Notes under the pieces: generated by a model
The model's input: only the letters and a program-made list of their open reading frames with translations
Databases searched by the model: none
Told to the model about the DNA's origin: nothing
Assembly: GCA_947475465.1 (NCBI GenBank)
Contig: CANJLK010000003.1
Location: forward strand, 1 to 64,000
Reading direction: 5' to 3'
Length of the DNA stretch: 64,000 nt
Source of the DNA: Caulobacteraceae bacterium
GTDB taxonomy: Bacteria; Pseudomonadota; Alphaproteobacteria; Caulobacterales; Caulobacteraceae
Program-made: the position numbers and the translations under genes
Part shown: in pieces, positions 8,559 through 16,698 of the stretch
How the letters are laid out: each line of letters starts with the position of its first letter
How positions within the stretch are numbered: the first letter of the stretch is position 1

Positions 8559-10046
8559 CTAGGCTTGGCGCGCCCTTGCGGCGGTGGCCGCCAGGGCCTC
8601 GCGGGCGCGGGCGATCACAGCCTGCGGGCCAGCGGGCGCCGTCAGGGCCTCGACGATCAGGCGCGCCCCTAGGCTCAGGCGAAGCGCGGATATCGGTTGT
8701 TCGTCCCGGAAGCCGACGGGCACGGGCTGGCCCAGATGCACGGCCCGCCGCCCGCTCTGAAGCCCGCGATAGAGATTCTGGAGCGCGTTGACGGAGAGCG
8801 GCCTTCCGGCCTTCAGCACCAGGAACGGGAAGATCGTCTGGCCGGCGTCCCAGCGGCCCGGCGTGGCGCGCGCAAGCGGCGGGGGCGGCAGGTTTTCCAG
8901 CTCGGGCAGGGCCTCGATCGCCTCTGTCACGCCCGCCGCGAAGTCCGCCACGAACCGATCGACTGACTCAGGTGGCAGGGCCTGGAAGGCGGCCAATTCA
9001 TGCAGGGCGGCTTCCCAGCGCAGCAGGAGGCCCAGGTTGGGGCGATCGCGCAGGCTCTCCCGGCCCCGATAGGCCGCCGGCCAATCCTGGCGACCGGACA
9101 CGTCGCCGAGCGCCGGCGGCAGAGACCGCGTGCGCAGGCGCCCGGCGCTGGCCGGCGGGACGAAGAGGGCGCCGGAGAAGGCCGGGCCGCCCACGAACTT
9201 GGAACCGGTGACCGCCACCAGGAAATCCTCGGCAAGATAGCCGGCCAGGGTCTGGCGCGAGATCCTGAACTGGCAGGCGTCGACGAAGACCGTCAGGGCC
9301 GGACCGAACCGGCGCTTCAGGCGCCGCGCGCAATCGAAACTGGGCGCCACGAGGCCGGTCTTGGAGACATCGACGGTGACCAGCAGGGCGCGGCCCTCGG
9401 CGGCCACGGCCTGGTCGCAGGCGCGTTCGACATCGCGGTCCACCTGATCGGCCGGCCTGGCCAGGCCATCGGGGGTGCGGAGTGGGGTGGCGAGCAGCCG
9501 GCCCGGCGCGATCCCGGGATAGGGCTCCCCGGCGCAGGCCGGCTCGCCGTGGGGGCTCTGCTCGGCGAAATGCAGCGAGCGCACGGCCGCGCCGACCCCG
9601 CGCCCGGTTTCGCCCGGATCGGGCAGGATGCAGGTCAGCGGTCCGGGCAGGTCGCCGCGGGCCAGTTCCGCCACGACCAGGTGCAGGTCGGTGCCCGAGG
9701 CGCCCAGGATGATGTCGTCGGCGGCGTCCGGCAGGCCGCACAGCGCCGCCAGATCCACGCGCACCCGCTGCGCGCCCTGGGCGTAGGCGGCTTCCGGCGA
9801 CGGGAAAGCGGCGAAGGTCCCGGCCCGTTCGAGGACGGCCTGATAGGCGTCCTCCGAGATCACCGAGGCGGTGGAGGAGCCGAAGGCCCACGCCTCGTCG
9901 TCGGGCAGGGCGCCGCAGCCGTAGCGGTTGAGGCCGCAGATCGCGTCGAGGGTGATGCGTTCGTCCCCGCCCTCGGTCAGCAGGTCGAGCACCCCGTAGG
10001 GCCGTAGTCCGCCAGCCGGCGCCTTGGGTTTGGCAGGGTCGCGCAC
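8559..10046 (-). CDS. PLP-dependent enzyme, aminotransferase class V-like
   Basis: This 495-residue protein has the signatures of a fold-type I PLP enzyme. They are a substrate/cofactor loop (DDIILGASGTDLHLVVAEL), VTVDVSKTGLVAP, the cofactor Asp in TVFVDACQFRIS, and a lysine (Lys283) in VTGSKFVGGPAFSGALF that should form the internal aldimine. The arrangement is closest to class V aminotransferases and cysteine-desulfurase relatives, but no catalytic cysteine loop is seen, so desulfurase activity is not claimed. The substrate is unknown. Its 3' end is 4 bases from the convergent lipoprotein gene. Upstream lies an IscU-like gene in the opposite direction, which raises but does not prove a link to sulfur or Fe-S metabolism. 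Confidence 0.75.
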   Translation of the reverse strand: MRDPAKPKAPAGGLRPYGVLDLLTEGGDERITLDAICGLNRYGCGALPDDEAWAFGSSTASVISEDAYQAVLERAGTFAAFPSPEAAYAQGAQRVRVDLAALCGLPDAADDIILGASGTDLHLVVAELARGDLPGPLTCILPDPGETGRGVGAAVRSLHFAEQSPHGEPACAGEPYPGIAPGRLLATPLRTPDGLARPADQVDRDVERACDQAVAAEGRALLVTVDVSKTGLVAPSFDCARRLKRRFGPALTVFVDACQFRISRQTLAGYLAEDFLVAVTGSKFVGGPAFSGALFVPPASAGRLRTRSLPPALGDVSGRQDWPAAYRGRESLRDRPNLGLLLRWEAALHELAAFQALPPESVDRFVADFAAGVTEAIEALPELENLPPPPLARATPGRWDAGQTIFPFLVLKAGRPLSVNALQNLYRGLQSGRRAVHLGQPVPVGFRDEQPISALRLSLGARLIVEALTAPAGPQAVIARAREALAATAARARQA

Positions 10047-10135
10047 GGTCTAATCGGTGACGCCGCGTCGCCCTGGGCGTCAACAGGTTTCGGCGCGGCG
10101 GGGCCTCTGGCGTCAGGTCCCTCCCGGTCGCCGAT

Positions 10136-10164
10136 TTGACAGGGGGCGGCTGGACCCCGATCTA
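10136..10164 (+). promoter_or_regulatory. possible promoter close to the IscU-like start
   Basis: A perfect TTGACA lies at 10136-10141. A 17-base spacer leads to GATCTA at 10159-10164, only a partial -10 match. The ATG follows at 10171, so transcription from here would give a leaderless or near-leaderless mRNA. Tentative. Confidence 0.3.
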
Positions 10165-10170
10165 CGGGGC

Positions 10171-10632
10171 ATGATCGACGATCTTTACTCGGCGAAGCTC
10201 CTGAAGCTGGCGGCCAACATGCCGCGCGCCGGCCGGCTGGCCGCGCCGCACGCCAGCGTCGAGAAAGTCGCCAAGCTGTGCGGCAGCCGCGTGGTGGTCG
10301 ACGTGGCGGTCAAGGACGGCCTGGTCAGCGATTTCGCCCAGGACGTGAAGGCCTGCGCGCTCGGTCAGGCGGCGGCTTCGGTGCTGGGCGCCAATGTGGT
10401 GGGCGCGAGCCTCGACGAGCTCGAATTGGCCCGCAGCCAACTGCGTGCTATGTTGAAGGACGGCGCGCCCGCGCCCAATGGACGCTTTTCGGACCTCTCG
10501 ATGCTTGCCCCGGTGAAGGACTATCCCGCCCGCCACGCCTCGACGCTGCTCGCGTTCGAAGCCGTGACCGAGGCTGTCCGCACCGCCACCGGCCCGGCGA
10601 CCGGGCGAACTAGCCCCGCCGGCGCGGCTTGA
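10171..10632 (+). CDS. IscU/NifU-like iron-sulfur cluster scaffold homologue
   Basis: The 153-residue product is a shortened NifU N-terminal-type scaffold. Cys37 (AKLCGSRV) and Cys62 (DVKACALGQAAASVLG) match the first two cluster ligands of IscU. The region that normally holds the third Cys reads YPARHASTLLAFEAV, with His122 in its place. IscU proteins assemble a [2Fe-2S] cluster on three Cys plus Asp/His; here a Cys/Cys/His set is inferred. The first Met upstream in frame (10057) is not supported; the ATG at 10171 gives the family N-terminus DDLYSAKLLKLA. It precedes yidD and thrS by 57 bp on the same strand. There are no isc or suf partners in the window. Confidence 0.82.
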   Translation: MIDDLYSAKLLKLAANMPRAGRLAAPHASVEKVAKLCGSRVVVDVAVKDGLVSDFAQDVKACALGQAAASVLGANVVGASLDELELARSQLRAMLKDGAPAPNGRFSDLSMLAPVKDYPARHASTLLAFEAVTEAVRTATGPATGRTSPAGAA

Positions 10633-10689
10633 TCCACCGCTAGGGGCGGCGTAATCCCCGCCTCTCCCCGCGAGATCCCCGTAGCCGGC

Positions 10690-10962
10690 ATGACTCTCTA
10701 CGAACGCTGCGTCAGAGGCGCGCTCCGCGCCTACAAGCTGACGCTTTCGCCGCTGATCGGGCGGCAATGCCGGTTCCTTCCGACCTGTTCGGAATATGCG
10801 GCGGACGCCCTGATCGGCCACGGCCCGTGGCGAGGCTCCTGGCTTGCCGCTCACCGGCTGTGTCGTTGTCATCCCTGGGGTGGCGGATCGGGCTACGACC
10901 CGGCCCCGCCCCCGCGCCAGAAGGCCGAAAAGCCGGCGCGCAAGTGGACCTGTGAAACATGA
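10690..10962 (+). CDS. yidD: membrane protein insertion efficiency factor YidD
   Basis: YidD is a small inner-face membrane-associated protein that assists the YidC/Sec insertion pathway. The 90-residue product contains the whole family signature: [33 protein letters not shown] and [13 protein letters not shown], with the conserved cysteines. In many bacteria yidD sits next to rnpA and yidC; here it is instead fused by operon structure to thrS, its last codons overlapping the thrS ATG by 4 bases. The basic C-terminal tail ([11 protein letters not shown]) is variable in the family. Confidence 0.95.
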   Translation: MTLYERCVRGALRAYKLTLSPLIGRQCRFLPTCSEYAADALIGHGPWRGSWLAAHRLCRCHPWGGGSGYDPAPPPRQKAEKPARKWTCET

Positions 10963-12938
10963 TCGACCTGATTTTCCCCGATGGCTCCAAGCGCTCGTAC
11001 GACGACGGCGCGTCGGGCCGGGCCGTGGCCCACTCCATCGCGCCCTCGCTGGCCAAGCGGGCGGTGCTGGTGAAGCTGGACGGCGAACTGCTGGACCTCG
11101 ACCGCGCCCTGCCGCACGGCGGCAGGTTCGAGCTCCTGATGCGCGACGCCCCCGAGGCGCTGGAGACCATCCGCCACGACGCCAGCCATGTGATGGCTGA
11201 AGCCGTGCAGGAGCTGTTCCCCGGCACCCAGGTGACGATCGGCCCCTCGATCGAGGACGGCTTCTACTACGACTTCGCCCGCGACGAGCCGTTCAGCCTG
11301 GACGACCTGGCGAAGATCGAGCAGCGCATGAAGGAGATCGTCGACCGCGACGAGCCAATCACGCGCGAGGTCTGGGGCCGCGACGAGGCCATCGCCCACT
11401 TCAAGTCGATCGGCGAGGTCTACAAGGCCGAGATCATCGAGGGCATCCCGGCCGATCAGGACGTCAGCGTCTATCGCCAGGGCGCCTGGAAGGACCTCTG
11501 CCGCGGGCCGCACCTGCCGTCGACCAAGGCCGTGGGCAAGGCGTTCAAGCTGACGAAGCTGGCCGGGGCCTACTGGCGCGGCGACCATAGGAACGCTCAG
11601 CTGCAGCGCATCTACGGCACGGCCTGGGCCAGTGAGGCGGACCTGGAGGCCTACCTCCACCGCATCGAGGAGGCCGAGAAGCGCGACCACCGCAAGATCG
11701 GCCGGGCGCTCGACCTTTTCCATATGCAGGAAGAGGGCCGCGGCATGGTCTTCTGGCACCCCAAGGGATGGCAGCTGTGGCGCACGCTCGAGGCCTACAT
11801 GCGCCGCAGGCTGGATGCGGCGGGCTATGTGGAGGTCAAGACCCCCCAGGTGCTGGATCGCTCCTTCTGGGAGGCATCCGGGCACTGGGAGAAGTACCGA
11901 CCGAACATGTTCGTCTGCGAGACGGTGGAGGGCGAAGAGCTCTCGCTGAAGCCGATGAACTGCCCGGGCCACGTGCAGATCTTCAAGGTCGGCCTGCGCT
12001 CCTACAAGGAGCTGCCGATGCGGATGGCGGAGTTCGGCGCCTGTCACCGCTACGAGCCGTCGGGCGCCCTGCACGGCCTGATGCGGGTGCGCGGCTTCAC
12101 CCAGGACGACGCCCACATCTTCTGCCGCGAGGACCAGATCGTCTCGGAGACGGAGAAATTTGTCCGGCTGACGCGGTTGATCCACGGCGATCTGGGCATG
12201 CAGACCTCTTACGTCGCCCTGGCCACGCGGCCGGAGATCCGCGCCGGTTCCGATGAGTTCTGGGACAAGGCCGAGGGCATGCTCGCCGAGGCGGCCAAGG
12301 CCGCCGGGGTGGATGTGGTGATCATGGAGGGCGACGGCGCCTTCTATGCGCCCAAGCTCGATTTCGTGGTGAAGGACGCCATTGGCCGGGAATGGACCTG
12401 CGGCACGCTGCAGCTCGACTATGTGCTGCCTGAGCGGCTGGACGCCGAATATGTCGCAGAGGACGGGACGCGCCAGCGGCCGGTGATGCTGCACCGCGCG
12501 GTCCTGGGCTCCTTCGAGCGCTTCATCGGCATCATGATCGAGAACTTCGCCGGCGCCTTCCCGATGTGGCTGGCGCCCGTGCAGGTGGTGGTGGCGACGA
12601 TCACCTCGGACGCCGACGACTATGCGCGCCAGGTGGCCGACACCCTGCGCGCCCGCGGCCTGCGGGTTGAGCTCGACGTCCGCAACGAGAAGATCAACTA
12701 CAAGGTCCGCGAGCATAGCCTGGCCAAGACGCCGGTGATCGCCGTGGTCGGCCGCCGCGAGGCGGAAGAAGGCAAGGTGGCGCTGCGGCGCCTGGGCTCC
12801 GACGGACAGCAGATCCTGGGGGTTGAGGAGGCGGCGAACCTGCTTGCCATGCAGGCCGACCCGCCCGATGTTGCCGAGGGGAGCGCTCAGCGCACTGCGT
12901 CGACACCGCATGAGGCGGCCGGCGCCATGGAGGCTTGA
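10959..12938 (+). CDS. thrS: threonyl-tRNA synthetase
   Basis: ThrRS charges tRNA-Thr and edits mischarged serine. The 659-residue product shows an N-terminal TGS domain (residues about 1-65, [16 protein letters not shown]). An editing domain follows, with [10 protein letters not shown] and the C-terminal HxxxH-related Cys/His elements. The class II core carries Cys335 in [12 protein letters not shown] as zinc ligand, motif 2 in [21 protein letters not shown] and motif 3 in [20 protein letters not shown]-terminal anticodon-binding domain ([10 protein letters not shown] to [11 protein letters not shown]) completes it. A roughly 25-residue low-complexity tail is extra. It overlaps yidD by 4 bases upstream and the next glycosyltransferase by 1 base downstream. 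Confidence 0.97.
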   Translation: MIDLIFPDGSKRSYDDGASGRAVAHSIAPSLAKRAVLVKLDGELLDLDRALPHGGRFELLMRDAPEALETIRHDASHVMAEAVQELFPGTQVTIGPSIEDGFYYDFARDEPFSLDDLAKIEQRMKEIVDRDEPITREVWGRDEAIAHFKSIGEVYKAEIIEGIPADQDVSVYRQGAWKDLCRGPHLPSTKAVGKAFKLTKLAGAYWRGDHRNAQLQRIYGTAWASEADLEAYLHRIEEAEKRDHRKIGRALDLFHMQEEGRGMVFWHPKGWQLWRTLEAYMRRRLDAAGYVEVKTPQVLDRSFWEASGHWEKYRPNMFVCETVEGEELSLKPMNCPGHVQIFKVGLRSYKELPMRMAEFGACHRYEPSGALHGLMRVRGFTQDDAHIFCREDQIVSETEKFVRLTRLIHGDLGMQTSYVALATRPEIRAGSDEFWDKAEGMLAEAAKAAGVDVVIMEGDGAFYAPKLDFVVKDAIGREWTCGTLQLDYVLPERLDAEYVAEDGTRQRPVMLHRAVLGSFERFIGIMIENFAGAFPMWLAPVQVVVATITSDADDYARQVADTLRARGLRVELDVRNEKINYKVREHSLAKTPVIAVVGRREAEEGKVALRRLGSDGQQILGVEEAANLLAMQADPPDVAEGSAQRTASTPHEAAGAMEA

Positions 12939-13876
12939 TGAACGGCGCCGCCGTATCGATGGTCGCGGTAGAGGCTGCGCCGACGCCGGCGGACCTGCGC
13001 GCGGGCGCCAGCGTCTCGGTGGTCATGGTCGTCTACATGACCGGCGCCGCGCTCAGCGAAAGCCTCGCCTGCGTGCTCAAGGAGCCGCTGGTCGGCGAAT
13101 TCGTGATCGTCGACAACGGCTCGACGCCGGCCGACGCCGCCGGGCTGAAGGCGTTGGCCAAGGCCGATCCACGGGTGGTGCTGGTTGCCGGCCAGGGCAA
13201 TGTCGGTTTCGCACGCGGGGCCAACCTGGGCGCCCAGGCGGCCAGCGGCGAGGTGCTGGTGTTCCTCAATCCCGACGCCTTCCTGCAGGCGGACTGCATC
13301 GCTGAGCTGGTGGGTGAGATCGCAGGCCGCGCCGCGCCCTGCATCGTCGGCGGCCGGGTGCTGAATGCCGACGGCACCGAGCAGCGTGGGGCGCGGCGGG
13401 GGGACATCACGCCGATGACCGCGCTGATGTCGCTGAGCCGGCTGGCCCAGAAGATCCCGGCCTTCCGCCGCTACGAGGTGCACTGGGAAACCGACGTGGC
13501 CCCGGACGGCGCGGTGGACGTGCCCACCATCTCCGGCGCCTGTTTCGCCATGCGCCGCGAGGACTTCGGCGGCCTGGGCGGGTTCGACGAAGGCTATTTC
13601 CTGCATGTCGAGGATGTCGACCTGTGCTGGCGGGTGCGGCAGGAAGGCGGTGCGGTGGTCTTCCACCCCAAGGCCGAGGTGGTCCACCTGGGCCACACCA
13701 GCCTCACCAGCCCGCTCCGCGTCGAGTTCCACAAGGGCGTGGGCCTGGGCCGCTATTTCCGCAAGCGCGCCAAAGGTCCGGGCCAGCACCTGGCCGCGTG
13801 GCTGCTGTCGCCGCTGATCGTCTGCACGGCCCTGGTGCGGCCGGTGATGTGGCGGCTGACGGGGCGCAGTTCTTAA
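12938..13876 (+). CDS. family 2 glycosyltransferase (rhamnosyltransferase-like)
   Basis: This 312-residue cytosolic glycosyltransferase has a GT-A fold: SVSVVMVVYMTG at the N-terminus, EFVIVDNGSTPADAAG, NVGFARGANLGA, the metal-binding FLNPDAFLQADC, and the acceptor-side segment GACFAMRREDFGGLGGFDEG with HVEDVDLCWRVRQEGG. These match the WbbL/rhamnosyltransferase type of GT2 enzymes that build surface polysaccharides. The last 30 residues contain one hydrophobic segment (LLSPLIVCTALVRPVMW) that may hold it to the membrane. The start overlaps the thrS stop (TGATG), so translation is coupled; a TTG one codon upstream is an alternative start. Sugar donor and acceptor are not determinable. Confidence 0.88.
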   Translation: MNGAAVSMVAVEAAPTPADLRAGASVSVVMVVYMTGAALSESLACVLKEPLVGEFVIVDNGSTPADAAGLKALAKADPRVVLVAGQGNVGFARGANLGAQAASGEVLVFLNPDAFLQADCIAELVGEIAGRAAPCIVGGRVLNADGTEQRGARRGDITPMTALMSLSRLAQKIPAFRRYEVHWETDVAPDGAVDVPTISGACFAMRREDFGGLGGFDEGYFLHVEDVDLCWRVRQEGGAVVFHPKAEVVHLGHTSLTSPLRVEFHKGVGLGRYFRKRAKGPGQHLAAWLLSPLIVCTALVRPVMWRLTGRSS

Positions 13877-13885
13877 GGCCTGCAA

Positions 13886-13947
13886 AGCTCGTCATCCTCC
13901 GGTCGCCCCGCGGATCAGCCTTTGGCTGACCGGAGGATGACGGAGCT
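13886..13947. repeat. imperfect palindrome bounded by CGTCAT/ATGACG
   Basis: The arms AGCTCGTCATCCTCCGGTC and GACCGGAGGATGACGGAGCT pair along nearly their full length, with one bulged base, and a GCC/GGC inner stem. It lies between convergent genes (GT2 and HMG-CoA lyase) and could act as a bidirectional transcription terminator, but the CGTCAT/ATGACG ends are shared with the element at 21700-21802, so I read it as a dispersed REP-like repeat. Confidence 0.6.
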
Positions 13948-13953
13948 GGGGTA

Positions 13954-14862
13954 TCAGGCAGGCTTGGCCGGAAATCCTCCCGCCCGCGCCAGCGATGAGC
14001 TCGGGGGCTTGCCCAGCAGGCCCGAGACCCATTTCCCGGTGTCGATGAGCTTGCCGAGATCGTAGCCGGTCTCGAAACCGGCCCGTTCGAGCATGTAGAC
14101 CAGGTCCTCGGTGCCGATGTTGCCGGTTGCGTCCGGGGCGAAGGGGCAGCCGCCCAGGCCGCCGCAGCTGGCGTCCAGGACGTCGACGCCGGCCTCGACG
14201 CTTGCGAAGGCGTTGGCGAGGCCTGTGTTGCGGGTGTCGTGGAAGTGCATCCGCAGACGCTGGTCCGGGGCGGCCTTGCGCACAGCCTCGATCCGCCGCC
14301 GGACCAGCCAGGGGTCGGCCATGCCGATGGTGTCACCCAGCGCGATCTCCGCCACGCCGGCGTCGGCGGCGGCGCGCACGATGCGCAGGACCTGCTCCTC
14401 GCTCACCTCGCCGTCGAAGGGACAGCCAAAAGCTACGGAGATGGTGACGCTGATCGGCGGGCCGCCCTCGGCCTTCTGCCGCGCGGCGATGGCCTGCATG
14501 GCGGCTGTCTGATCAGCGGACGAGGCGCCCTGGTTGCGGATGCCGAAGCCGTCGGTGGCGCAGACCACGACATTGGCCTCGTCGCACTGGGCCGCCACGC
14601 AGCGGTCCCAGCCCCGTTCGTTGAGCACCAGCCCGATCCGCGAGCGGCCAAGCGTGTGGGGAAGCGCGGCGCTGATCTCCTCGGCGCCGGCCATCTGCGG
14701 CACGCGGCGTTCGTTGACGAAGGAGACGGTCTCCATGCGGCGCGCGCCGGCGTCTTCCAGCCGGTGGATGAAGTCCAGCTTCTGGCTGACCTCCAGGAAG
14801 GACTTTTCGTTCTGCAGCCCGTCGCGGGGGCCGACTTCGACGATTTCGATGGCGCGGGTCAT
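13954..14862 (-). CDS. mvaB: hydroxymethylglutaryl-CoA lyase
   Basis: The enzyme cleaves HMG-CoA to acetoacetate and acetyl-CoA at the end of leucine degradation. The 302-residue TIM-barrel product has IVEVGPRDGLQNE at residues 7-19, the metal-binding LRMHFHDTRNTGLAN and the active-site loop CGGLGGCPFAPDATGN, and normal length. Its ATG overlaps the stop of the upstream ArnT-like gene by 4 bases on the same strand, so the two are co-translated. This pairing is unexpected because the usual liu/ivd leucine-catabolism neighbours are absent here. Confidence 0.93.
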   Translation of the reverse strand: MTRAIEIVEVGPRDGLQNEKSFLEVSQKLDFIHRLEDAGARRMETVSFVNERRVPQMAGAEEISAALPHTLGRSRIGLVLNERGWDRCVAAQCDEANVVVCATDGFGIRNQGASSADQTAAMQAIAARQKAEGGPPISVTISVAFGCPFDGEVSEEQVLRIVRAAADAGVAEIALGDTIGMADPWLVRRRIEAVRKAAPDQRLRMHFHDTRNTGLANAFASVEAGVDVLDASCGGLGGCPFAPDATGNIGTEDLVYMLERAGFETGYDLGKLIDTGKWVSGLLGKPPSSSLARAGGFPAKPA

Positions 14863-16538
14863 GGCGAAGACGTGGGTTCCGTTGCAGCGGATTGGTAGAT
14901 GCGCAGCGTCATGGTCTTTCCGTCCGAATAGTCCAGCCCCTTCACAGCCGCCACCAGGCGCGCCTGGGTCCGGGCGGCGGAAAGCGCCTGGCGGAACGCC
15001 GCCTCCTCGCGGGCCTCGACTACGGCAGGGCGGCCCTCGGCGATAGCCTGGGCGGCGTCTTCAGGCCCCCCCAGCTCAGTGGCGGTGCCGACGGCGAACA
15101 CCAAGCTGGGCTCGGCGTAGCCGGCGACGGTGACGGGGGCGGCGGCGATGCCCTGGTCCGGGAGGAGCTGAGCACGCTCCAGCGCCGCTTCGGTCCGCGC
15201 GGAAAGCCAAAGCGGCTGAAGCCGGGGCGCGATGCCGGCGGCGAGCGCGGCGTGGCCGAGCAGTCCCAGACCAAGCGCCGTGGCCGCCGCCAGGGGCGGC
15301 GAGCGGCGGACCAGCAGCCAGCCGCCGACGAGGCCGGCCGCGGCCAGCAGGCCGGCGGTCAAGACGGTCACCGGCAGGTCCGAGAGGTCGCCGTAGAGCT
15401 TGACCAGATAGAAGCAGGCGCCGGCCAGCAGCAGGCCGAAGACGGCGGAGAGGCTCGCCCCGATCCAGCGCGCCCTGGCGCCCAGGGGTTCAGTCAGGGC
15501 GGCGGCGGCCAGCCAGGCCACGGCGCCATAGAGTGGCAGGGGATAGTGCACCAGCTTGGTGGGCATGGCCTCGAACATGATCCAGGCCGGGATCAGCCAG
15601 GCCAGCGCGAACCGCACGCCGGGCTCGCGGCGGCGGCGCCAGGCCGTCACCGCGGCGGCGGGCAGCAGCAGGGTCATGGGGAACATCAAGAGCGGCGCCA
15701 GCAGGGTGTGGTAGCCGGGCGGGGCGCCGTGGGTTTCCTGGCCGCCGGCCAGCTTGGGCGCCAGGTCGCCGGTCAGGGCCGCGCTCCAGAAGCCGCCGTC
15801 GGTGGCGACCGTCACCGCTCCGGCCCAGGGACCGATGACGGCGGCGAAGACGATCAGGCCCCAGGGCCAGTTGAGGCGTCCGAGCCAGCCGCCCCGCCGG
15901 TCGACCGCAGCCAGGACGGCGATGGTGAAGGCGACGATCAAGGGCGCGATGGGGCCCTTGTCGAGCGTGGCCACGGCCAGGCCGATCCAGAACAGCAGCC
16001 AGGCGCGCTTGCCGGCGGGCGGACCGCCCCGGGCCTCGGCATAGAGCCGCCCCAGCGCCGCCAGGGCCAGCAACGTGGTCCCGCACAGCACCGCGTCGGT
16101 CTTGGCGATCAGGGCCTCGGTGGAGAGCAGGAACGTGGTTCCCAGCAGGGCCCCGGACAGCAGGCCGGCTTCCGCGCCGAAGAAGGCCGAGGCGCCCCAG
16201 GCGCAGGCGGCGGCGGCCAGCATGGCCCCCAGGAGCGAGGGGATGCGGTAGGCCCAGATCTGCCGGGCCTCAGGGCTGGAGAAGATCGAGACGCTGGCGG
16301 CCTGCAGCCAGTGGATTCCCACCGGCTTCTTGAACCGCGGTTCGTCCTGGTAGCGGATGACCACGAAGTCACGGGTCTCCAGCATCTGGGCGGTGGCCTG
16401 GGCGAAACGCGATTCGTCGCGGTCGAGGGCAGGGACCGCCAGCATGCCGGGCAGGCCCGCCACAAAGGCGATGAAGGCGGCGACCGCCGGCCCGCGCCAG
16501 CCGCGGCTGAGCCGGGCAAGTTCACCCTCGAACGTCAT
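14859..16538 (-). CDS. ArnT-like family 39 membrane glycosyltransferase
   Basis: This 559-residue integral membrane protein has about 11-13 hydrophobic segments. The GT39/PMT signature sits in the first periplasmic loop: VPALDRDESRFAQATAQMLE (catalytic Asp/Glu pair), followed by RYQDEPRFKKPVGIHWLQAA, as in ArnT-type transferases. These enzymes use polyprenyl-phosphate sugars to decorate lipid A or proteins on the periplasmic face. The C-terminal about 130 residues form a soluble periplasmic-type domain. The ATG at 16538 is chosen over a more distal one at 16595 that would lie inside an intergenic palindrome. It is the first gene of a two-gene operon with HMG-CoA lyase; a putative polyprenyl-phosphate sugar synthase (16699) is divergent and may supply its donor. 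Confidence 0.87.
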   Translation of the reverse strand: MTFEGELARLSRGWRGPAVAAFIAFVAGLPGMLAVPALDRDESRFAQATAQMLETRDFVVIRYQDEPRFKKPVGIHWLQAASVSIFSSPEARQIWAYRIPSLLGAMLAAAACAWGASAFFGAEAGLLSGALLGTTFLLSTEALIAKTDAVLCGTTLLALAALGRLYAEARGGPPAGKRAWLLFWIGLAVATLDKGPIAPLIVAFTIAVLAAVDRRGGWLGRLNWPWGLIVFAAVIGPWAGAVTVATDGGFWSAALTGDLAPKLAGGQETHGAPPGYHTLLAPLLMFPMTLLLPAAAVTAWRRRREPGVRFALAWLIPAWIMFEAMPTKLVHYPLPLYGAVAWLAAAALTEPLGARARWIGASLSAVFGLLLAGACFYLVKLYGDLSDLPVTVLTAGLLAAAGLVGGWLLVRRSPPLAAATALGLGLLGHAALAAGIAPRLQPLWLSARTEAALERAQLLPDQGIAAAPVTVAGYAEPSLVFAVGTATELGGPEDAAQAIAEGRPAVVEAREEAAFRQALSAARTQARLVAAVKGLDYSDGKTMTLRIYQSAATEPTSSP

Positions 16539-16549
16539 GATTCTCTGCC

Positions 16550-16601
16550 TAAAGCGTGACAGCCGAAAGTGGATACCCGTTTCGGCTGTGGGCACGCTTT
16601 A
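16550..16601. repeat. long intergenic palindrome with TAAAGCGTG/CACGCTTTA ends
   Basis: TAAAGCGTG at 16550-16558 and CACGCTTTA at 16593-16601 pair, as do the inner arms AGCCGAAA and TTTCGGCT, separated by an 11-base loop. Similar AAGCGTG...GAAAGTGG palindromes are scattered in many alphaproteobacterial genomes. It sits between the divergent ArnT-like and GT2 genes, just outside the chosen ArnT-like start. Confidence 0.6.
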
Positions 16602-16614
16602 TTTTCGAAGTGTC

Positions 16615-16654
16615 GAGCCTTCTCATCCATCTCGACATTGAGATGGGAAGGCTC
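16615..16654. repeat. second hairpin in the same divergent intergenic region
   Basis: GAGCCTT...AAGGCTC forms the outer stem, and CATCTC-GACATT-GAGATG is a perfect inner 6-bp stem. It lies between the 16.55 kb palindrome and the GT2 start, upstream of the GT2 gene, so it could form in its leader RNA. Confidence 0.5.
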
Positions 16655-16698
16655 TCGGACGATCCTTTCGCCGCTCGCCTTTTCCGCTATGGAGACGC

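Noticed and set aside
10893..12911. A 672-codon minus-strand frame antisense to thrS
   Set aside because: Low-complexity His/Gln/Arg-rich shadow of a strongly conserved gene.
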